Shown here piece after piece: positions 58,938 to 64,000 of a stretch of 64,000 bases of DNA. Below the pieces are notes generated by a model, which was given only the letters and a program-made list of their open reading frames with translations, was not told the DNA's origin and did no database searches. The stretch comes from Solimonas_A sp052035235. GTDB taxonomy: Bacteria > Pseudomonadota > Gammaproteobacteria > Nevskiales > Nevskiaceae. Where the stretch lies: contig JBPOHT010000010.1 in assembly GCA_052035235.1 (NCBI GenBank), forward strand, positions 62,001-126,000, written 5' to 3'. The position numbers and the translations under genes were made by a program. Numbering within the stretch: the stretch's first letter is position 1; each line of letters starts with the position of its first letter.

Positions 58938-59870
58938 ATGCGCATGCCCGAATCCTGGAAAGGCCGCGTCCGCGTCCCCGCCATCGCCGCCCCGATGTTC
59001 CTGGTGTCCAATCCGAAGCTGGTCGCCGCCTGCTGCAAGGGCGGCGTGGTCGGCACCTTCCCGGCCCTCAACCAGCGCAGCACCGCCGGCTTCGTCGAGT
59101 GGCTGGACGAACTGAAGTCCCTGCTCGGCCCGCAGGACGCGCCCTACGGCGTGAACCTGGTGGTGCACAAGACCAACCCCCGCCTGCAGGCCGACCTGGC
59201 CGAGGTGGTGAAGCACCGGGTGCCGCTGGTGATCACCTCGCTGGGCGCCGCCGCCGAGGTGGTGGAGGCCGTACACAGTTACGGCGGCCTGGTGTTCCAT
59301 GACGTCATCAGCCTGCGTCATGCCGAGAAGGCCGCCCAGGCCGGCGTCGACGGCCTGATCCCGGTGGCCGCCGGTGCCGGTGGCCATGCCGGCACCCTCA
59401 ACCCCTTCGCCCTGGTGCCGGAAATCCGCGCCATGTTCCCCGGCTACATCGCGCTGTCCGGCTGCATCGGCAGCGGCGCCGGCATCGCCGCCGCACAGGC
59501 CCTGGGCGCGGACTTCGGCTACCTCGGCACGCGCTTCATCGGCACCCAGGAAGCCGAGGCCCCGGCCGCCTACAAGCAGATGCTGCTCGACACCCGCGCC
59601 GCCGACATCGTCTACACCCCGCACATCAGTGGCGTGCCGGCCAACTTCCTGCGCCCCTCCATCGTCCGCGCGGGCATGGACCCGGACCACCTCCAGCCCA
59701 AGACCGAGGTGGACTTCGGCACCGAGCTGTCCGCCGGCAAGGCCTGGAAGGACATCTGGTCCGCCGGCCAGGGCACCGGCTCCATCACCGACCTGCCGCC
59801 GGCCGGCGAACTCTGCGAGCGCCTGGTACAGGAATACCGCGACACCTGCCGGCGCCTGGGCAGCGCCTGA
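58938..59870 (+). CDS. Nitronate monooxygenase (NMO/2-nitropropane dioxygenase family)
   Basis: 310-residue FMN-dependent TIM-barrel enzyme. It opens VRVPAIAAPMFLVSNPKLVAACCKGGVVG (FMN-binding AAPM motif). GLIPVAAGAGGHAG carries the catalytic His of the family, IALSGCIGSGAGIAAAQALGADFGYLGTRF binds the phosphate, and HISGVPANFLRPSI is near the end. In lipid-degrading actinobacteria and gammaproteobacteria such enzymes are often next to acyl-CoA dehydrogenases and their real substrate may not be a nitronate. Ribosome site GAGGAAGA, ATG 58938. Confidence 0.93.
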   Translation: MRMPESWKGRVRVPAIAAPMFLVSNPKLVAACCKGGVVGTFPALNQRSTAGFVEWLDELKSLLGPQDAPYGVNLVVHKTNPRLQADLAEVVKHRVPLVITSLGAAAEVVEAVHSYGGLVFHDVISLRHAEKAAQAGVDGLIPVAAGAGGHAGTLNPFALVPEIRAMFPGYIALSGCIGSGAGIAAAQALGADFGYLGTRFIGTQEAEAPAAYKQMLLDTRAADIVYTPHISGVPANFLRPSIVRAGMDPDHLQPKTEVDFGTELSAGKAWKDIWSAGQGTGSITDLPPAGELCERLVQEYRDTCRRLGSA

Positions 59871-59872
59871 GC

Positions 59873-60742
59873 ATGGACGGCGACAGCCCGGCGCGCGCGT
59901 CACCGCTGCAGATGCAGTGGCCCGCACCGCTGTCGCCGCGCGAGTGGGACCGCCGCTTCCCCGGCATCCTCGACGGCCTGGGCCTGATGGCCGGCGGTGC
60001 CAACGTCATCCTGCAGCTGTCGCGCCTGCCGGTGGGCCGCGGCGTGCTGGAGAGCCGGGGCGAGAGCGGCAACATCTTCCGCCACCCTTTCAAGCGTTTC
60101 CGCACCACCGTCACCTACCTCGCCGTCGCCCTGCTCGGCAGCACCGCCGAGAAGCTGGCCTACCGCCAGGCGGTGAACCGCCAACACGCCCAGGTTCACT
60201 CCACCGCCGAGTCACCGGTAGCCTACAAGGCCTTCGACCCCAGCCTGCAGCTTTGGGTAGCCGCTTGCATCTACTGGGGCTTCGCCGACGCTCACGAGAA
60301 GCTGCGTGGCCCCATGACGCCCCAGCAGGCCGCCGAGTTCCATCGTCTGGCCGAGCCCATCGGCACCACGCTGCAGGTCCGCCCCGGCATGTGGCCGGCC
60401 GACCTCGATGCCTTCAGGCGCTACTGGGAAGAAGGACTGCGAACGCTGGAGATGGACGAGCCGGTGCGCCGCTACCTGACCGATATCGCCGATCGCAAAT
60501 TCCTGCCGCCGGCCCTGGGCGGCGGCCGCGGCCGCTTCATGACTACCGGATTCCTGCCGCCGATCCTGCGGGACCTGATGCGCTTCCCCTGGAGCCCGTC
60601 GCACCAGCAGGGCTTCGAGCAACGCCTTGCGCGCATGGCACGCATCAACCGCCGCCTGCCCCGCGTCATCCGCCAGTTGCCTTACACGCTGGCGATGTGG
60701 GACCTGCGGCGGCGCATGCGCAGAGGCCTGCCGCTGGTCTAG
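59873..60742 (+). CDS. Oxygenase MpaB family protein (DUF2236)
   Basis: 289 residues. Landmarks of DUF2236 are seen: AVNRQHAQVHS (the R-x-H-x-x-V motif with heme-binding candidates), then AYKAFDPSLQLWVAACIYWGF and MWPADLDAFRRYWEEGL. The family includes latex-clearing protein Lcp, a b-type heme oxygenase that cleaves rubber, and fungal MpaB. A role in oxidative cleavage of isoprenoids or lipids is plausible. Starts 2 bases after the nitronate monooxygenase stop: same operon. Confidence 0.9.
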   Translation: MDGDSPARASPLQMQWPAPLSPREWDRRFPGILDGLGLMAGGANVILQLSRLPVGRGVLESRGESGNIFRHPFKRFRTTVTYLAVALLGSTAEKLAYRQAVNRQHAQVHSTAESPVAYKAFDPSLQLWVAACIYWGFADAHEKLRGPMTPQQAAEFHRLAEPIGTTLQVRPGMWPADLDAFRRYWEEGLRTLEMDEPVRRYLTDIADRKFLPPALGGGRGRFMTTGFLPPILRDLMRFPWSPSHQQGFEQRLARMARINRRLPRVIRQLPYTLAMWDLRRRMRRGLPLV

Positions 60743-60775
60743 CTTTGATGAATGAAGCAAGCCCTTCATCACCTT

Positions 60776-60851
60776 CGTCATACCGGCGAAAGCCGGTATC
60801 CAGTCGCACGGCGGCTACTCCTGTGCAGGACTGGATGCCGGCTTCCGCCGG
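60776..60851. repeat. Dispersed GTCATACCGGC inverted repeat
   Basis: Arms 60776-60805 and 60829-60851 are near complements (GACTGGATGCCGGC on the right). Same family as 10499-10582, between convergent genes. Confidence 0.8.
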
Positions 60852-60878
60852 TTGCCGGGCTAGGTCATTCCCCGGGCC

Positions 60879-62495
60879 TCAACCCGACGCCGGCTGCCAC
60901 TGCTTGAGCAGCTTGAACACCTGCCCCGCCTTGGTGCCCATCATCGCCGCCGTGGTCATCACGCCGCCCAGCAGCGCGCCACCGACACCGGCAGTCACCA
61001 CGTCCTGCCCGGTCAGGTAGAGCCCCTTCACCGGCGTCACCGGATGCAGCCACTTCTGCTCGAAGCGGCGCAGGTCATGATCCAGCCCGTAGATCTCGCC
61101 GCGGTCGTACATGCCGAAGTACTCGGTGGACAGCGGCGTGGACAGCTCCACGTAATCCAGCTTGCCGCGCAACTGCGGCATCTGCCGGTACAGGCCCTCC
61201 AGCAGCCGCTCGGTGAACCCGGCCTTGAGCGCCTCGTAGTCGGCGCCGCGCTGGTTCCAGGTTTCCTTGGCCCAGGGCTCGAACCACTCGTAGCGTCCCA
61301 GGGTGATGACCTCCACCGTGCTCTTGCCCGGGTAGCTCTTGTCCCAGTCCGGGTCCTTGGCCGAGGGAAACGAGATGTACAGCATCGGCAGCGTGCCATG
61401 CGGGTCGGCCATGAAGCGCTCCACGTTGCCCTCGTGGTCCGCGTCCGGGTAGACCCAGAGATTGGTGCGCGGCAGCCCCAGCTCCTGAGCGCTGCCCTTG
61501 AAGCCGGCATAGATGCACAGATGACCCGAGGACGGCTTCACCTCGCGCAGCTTCTGCGGGTAGCCATGGCGTTCACGCTCCGCTTGCGGCAGCAGGCACT
61601 CGAAGGTCAGGCGCGCGCCGGCGCTGCTGACCACCGACTTCGCCTGGATGCGACTGCCGTCCTCCATCTCCACGCCGCTGACGCGCCCGCCCTCCAGCAG
61701 CAACTGCTTCACGCGTGCATAGGTGAAGACCTCGCCGCCACCGGCACGGATCACCGGCACGATCGTATCGGCGATCTTCCAGGAACCGCCCACCGGGTAG
61801 TTACCGCCGGCAAAGTAATGCTTGGTGACCGCCGCATGCATGATGAAGGCCGCATCACGCGGCGGCAGGCCGTAGTCGCCCCATTGCCCGGTCAGCACCG
61901 CGATCAGTTCCTGGTCCTGCGTCAGCCCCTCCAGCACCTCGCGGGTGCTCATGAAGCATTCGCGCGGCACGCGCAGCGGGCGGACCTTCTCGTAGAGCCG
62001 CGCCAGCCGTGGCGGCATCGCCTGCCCGGCGAAATAGGCCTGCATGCTGCGGCTGACCTTGGCCACCAGGGCAAAGTAGCGGTCGATCGCCTCCACCTCG
62101 CCGGGGAAGTGGCGCTTGAGCTCCGCCATCAGGTTCTCGCGGCCGGCGACGAAGTCATAGTGCTTGCCGCCGATGATGATGCGGTCGTAGACCGCGTCCA
62201 TCGGCGCCCATTGCAGCTGGCCGTCGGAGATCACATCGAAGATGCGGCGCAGCGGCGCATGCGGCTTGTGTACCTCGCCGATGTAATGCACGCCCACGTC
62301 CCACTCGTAGCCTTCGCGCTCGTAGGAATGCGTGAAGCCGCCCGCCGTGTAGTGCTGCTCCAGCACGCAGACCTTGCGGCCCAATCGGGTCAGCAGCGCG
62401 GCGCAGCACAGCCCGCCGATGCCTGAGCCGATCACGATGACGTCGTACTGTTCCGCCGCACGGCCGGGCCGGTAGCGCCTGCCTGTTCTTTTCAT
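60879..62495 (-). CDS. FAD oxidoreductase, carotenoid isomerase/retinol saturase-like
   Basis: 538 residues. N-terminal FAD motif YDVIVIGSGIGGLCCAALLTRLGRKVCVLEQH with the family follow-up TAGGFTHSYEREGYEWDVGVHYIG. NYPVGGSWKIADTIVPVIRAGGGEVFTYARV and the C-terminal GLYLTGQDVVTAGVGGALLGGVMTTAAMMG are typical of CrtISO/RetSat-type phytoene-desaturase relatives. Carotenoid synthesis genes are not seen nearby, so it may act on another polyene or fatty-acid-like lipid. It is convergent with the MpaB-type gene. Confidence 0.92.
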   Translation of the reverse strand: MKRTGRRYRPGRAAEQYDVIVIGSGIGGLCCAALLTRLGRKVCVLEQHYTAGGFTHSYEREGYEWDVGVHYIGEVHKPHAPLRRIFDVISDGQLQWAPMDAVYDRIIIGGKHYDFVAGRENLMAELKRHFPGEVEAIDRYFALVAKVSRSMQAYFAGQAMPPRLARLYEKVRPLRVPRECFMSTREVLEGLTQDQELIAVLTGQWGDYGLPPRDAAFIMHAAVTKHYFAGGNYPVGGSWKIADTIVPVIRAGGGEVFTYARVKQLLLEGGRVSGVEMEDGSRIQAKSVVSSAGARLTFECLLPQAERERHGYPQKLREVKPSSGHLCIYAGFKGSAQELGLPRTNLWVYPDADHEGNVERFMADPHGTLPMLYISFPSAKDPDWDKSYPGKSTVEVITLGRYEWFEPWAKETWNQRGADYEALKAGFTERLLEGLYRQMPQLRGKLDYVELSTPLSTEYFGMYDRGEIYGLDHDLRRFEQKWLHPVTPVKGLYLTGQDVVTAGVGGALLGGVMTTAAMMGTKAGQVFKLLKQWQPASG

Positions 62496-62593
62496 GGTTG
62501 CCCCTCTCCTGACGCCTTATAGCGCGCGCAGGCCGGTCTGGCCATGGCGTCCGCGACAGTCCGAAAACCCGAACCGTCTTGGACCTTCAAGCC

Positions 62594-63331
62594 TTACGGA
62601 GCGGCAGGACTGCGCCGGGCGATGAAGCGCAGGTTGGCGCGCAGCGACGGATAGAAGAACACCGGGGAAAACCCGGCCTTCTCGAACAGGCTGCGGATGT
62701 TCTTGCGGTTGAAGATCGACACATGCGACAGCGGCCGCATCTCGGTCCAGTCCAGGATCTTCTCGTGGTTGACCTTGAAGTGGCCGGAATCCGGCGTGGA
62801 GAACAGCAGCACCGCATCCGGGGCGCAGACCGTGTCGAGTGCCTTCATGAAGCTCTTGAGGTCCGAGATGTGCTCGATCACCTCCGAGCAATGGACCACG
62901 TCGAACTTGATGCCCCGCTGGGCAAACTCTTCCAGGGTCTCATTGAAGAACTGGCACTGGGGAAACATGTCCCGGGCGGCCTTGACCACCCCCGTGCTCA
63001 ACTCGATGCCGTAGCCCTCGAAACCGTTGCGCCGGGCCGCCTCCACCATGCTACCGAGATGGCAGCCGATATCGAGGAATTTCTTGCCCTTCGCCATCAT
63101 CAGCAGGGGGGCAACCTTGAGCCGATACCGCCAGACCTTGCTGCGCGCCTTGGGCAGGCGGGGCTTCAGGTCATAGTCCTGGTAGAAATCCCGCAGCTGC
63201 TCGGCCGTGGGCAGGGGGTCGATCCGGATCAGCTGGCATTCCGGGCACTCCACGAACCGGGATTCCCCCTTGACCCCCAGGATGGTCCCGGAGGCAGCGT
63301 CACAATTCGGGCAATTCAGGAAATCGCTCAT
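62594..63331 (-). CDS. Class I SAM-dependent methyltransferase with zinc ribbon
   Basis: 245 residues. The N-terminal zinc ribbon CPNC...CPEC (about residues 7-32) precedes a methyltransferase core: FLDIGCHLGSMVEAARRNGFEGYGIELSTGVV (motif I), then FDVVHCSEVIEHISDLKSFMKALDTV and LLFSTPDSGHFKVNHEKILDWTEMRPLSHVSIFNRKNI. This is the Methyltransf_23-type family seen in sugar and lipid tailoring clusters. ATG 63331 starts directly at the ribbon; an upstream in-frame ATG at 63364 would add 11 residues. Confidence 0.88.
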   Translation of the reverse strand: MSDFLNCPNCDAASGTILGVKGESRFVECPECQLIRIDPLPTAEQLRDFYQDYDLKPRLPKARSKVWRYRLKVAPLLMMAKGKKFLDIGCHLGSMVEAARRNGFEGYGIELSTGVVKAARDMFPQCQFFNETLEEFAQRGIKFDVVHCSEVIEHISDLKSFMKALDTVCAPDAVLLFSTPDSGHFKVNHEKILDWTEMRPLSHVSIFNRKNIRSLFEKAGFSPVFFYPSLRANLRFIARRSPAAP

Positions 63332-63514
63332 CGGTCTCGGGTAACGGCCATGGTGAATGCTCATTATATCGGTTCGCCGGTATCGATGAGCCCCCTGCCC
63401 CCGCCTCCCCTCAACCGCCGAAACCGAACTGACACCATCCGGTCACCGGGCCGTCATCTGTCGCCCCTAGGTTTCACGGTTCTTCCAGCACTGATGAAAA
63501 TGGGGAATACCGAA

Positions 63515-64000
63515 TGAAACGCTTTGGATTGACGCTGATCGCGTCCACCCTGGCCCTGGGCCTCGCCGCCTGCGAAGGCGATGACGGCAACAACGGCGTC
63601 AATGGCTCCAACGGCTCGAATGGCACCGACGGCACCAGTGACGTCGTGATCGAACTCAGCCAGATCGGCCGCTACAAGTCCGGCAAGGTCGGCGAAAGCG
63701 CAGCCGAGATCGTGGCCTATGACGCCGCCTCCAAGCGCCTGTTCGTGGTCAATGCCGCCGAGGTCAGCATCGACGTGCTCAACGTCGCCAACCCCGCCGC
63801 TCCGACCAAGGTCGGCACCATCGCCATCCCCGGCGGTGGCAGCGCCAACAGCGTCGCCGTATTCAACGGCACCGTGGCTGTGGCGATCCAGGCCGCGGTC
63901 AAGACCGATATCGGCCGGGTCGAGTTCTACAATGCCGCCACCCTGGCCAAGATTTCGCAGATCGATGCCGGCGCACTGCCGGACATGCTGACCTTCACGC
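63515..64000 (+). CDS. Choice-of-anchor I-like lipoprotein (3' end beyond window)
   Basis: The first 162 residues only; no stop before the window edge. Lipoprotein signal MKRFGLTLIASTLALGLAAC with Cys20, then a flexible Gly/Asn-rich stretch (GDDGNNGVNGSNGSNGTDG). The mature domain reads LSQIGRYKSGKVGESAAEIVAYDAASKRLFVVNAAEVSIDVLNVANPAAPTKVGTIAIPGG, matching the beta-propeller start of choice-of-anchor I proteins, secreted calcium-binding or phosphatase-like proteins. Function unknown. A purine-rich GGGGAA precedes the ATG. Confidence 0.85.

Overview
The window is about 64 kb of GC-rich chromosome from what looks like a hydrocarbon- and lipid-degrading gammaproteobacterium. The gene content points to a Solimonas/Hydrocarboniphaga/Nevskia-type organism: AlkB with paired rubredoxins, a cytochrome P450, a Baeyer-Villiger-type flavoprotein, a DUF1302 outer-membrane-type protein, an MpaB/DUF2236 oxygenase, several SDRs and an acyl-CoA dehydrogenase. 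The taxonomic placement is an inference from gene content and the dispersed intergenic repeats; no rRNA or tRNA gene is visible to test it.

Layout. (1) 1-13.9 kb: alkB-rubredoxin-rubredoxin operon, a MAPEG/membrane-protein pair, a DHA2 drug exporter, a TetR regulator divergent from a metallo-beta-lactamase-fold lipoprotein, an MFS carrier, a DUF924 protein, a P450, a LysR/SDR divergent pair, an SRPBCC protein and a quinone reductase. (2) 13.9-20.9 kb: a Fur-box-controlled TonB siderophore receptor, a secreted esterase, an AraC regulator, a KefB-type K+/H+ antiporter and a YceI protein. (3) 20.9-27.4 kb: an ECF42-type sigma factor with four YCII/DGPF proteins, VOC, MAPEG, SRPBCC, DUF1428, DUF1579 and SnoaL-like proteins in two divergent clusters. 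A dyad-symmetric copy of the reported ECF42 promoter motif lies between them. (4) 27.6-31.8 kb: TetR, SDR, diiron protein and flavin monooxygenase, probably a lipid- or terpenoid-modifying module.

(5) 31,847-42,404: the most striking object in the window, a 10.6-kb mobile element. It has 26-bp terminal inverted repeats (23/26 identical) and 8-bp A-tract target duplications, and it sits in the A-tract of an intrinsic terminator. It encodes one tightly packed operon on the minus strand: hsdM, a GmrSD-like DUF262/DUF1524 nuclease, hsdS, a RES-domain (NAD-degrading family) protein, hsdR, and an ISL3-family transposase whose start overlaps the hsdR stop. Two further copies of the terminal-repeat core lie on the predicted hsdM promoter. 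I read this as a self-mobilising defence island in which restriction, a possible suicide effector and the transposase are co-expressed.

(6) 42.4-64 kb: a TerC/Alx-type Mn2+ exporter behind a yybP-ykoY riboswitch with a visible start-site-sequestering helix; an esterase; an ABC1/UbiB kinase; a hotdog thioesterase; a sigma-54 response regulator/histidine kinase pair divergent from a DUF4166 plus membrane-SDR-DCC fusion operon with a sigma-54-like promoter; a DUF1302 protein with an AraC regulator; an acyl-CoA dehydrogenase/nitronate monooxygenase/MpaB cluster; a carotenoid-isomerase-like flavoprotein; a methyltransferase; and the start of a choice-of-anchor-type lipoprotein.

Intergenic DNA is rich in dispersed palindromic repeats of at least four families, several of which may also act as terminators. 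Coding assignments rest on motif recognition by eye; no database search was run.
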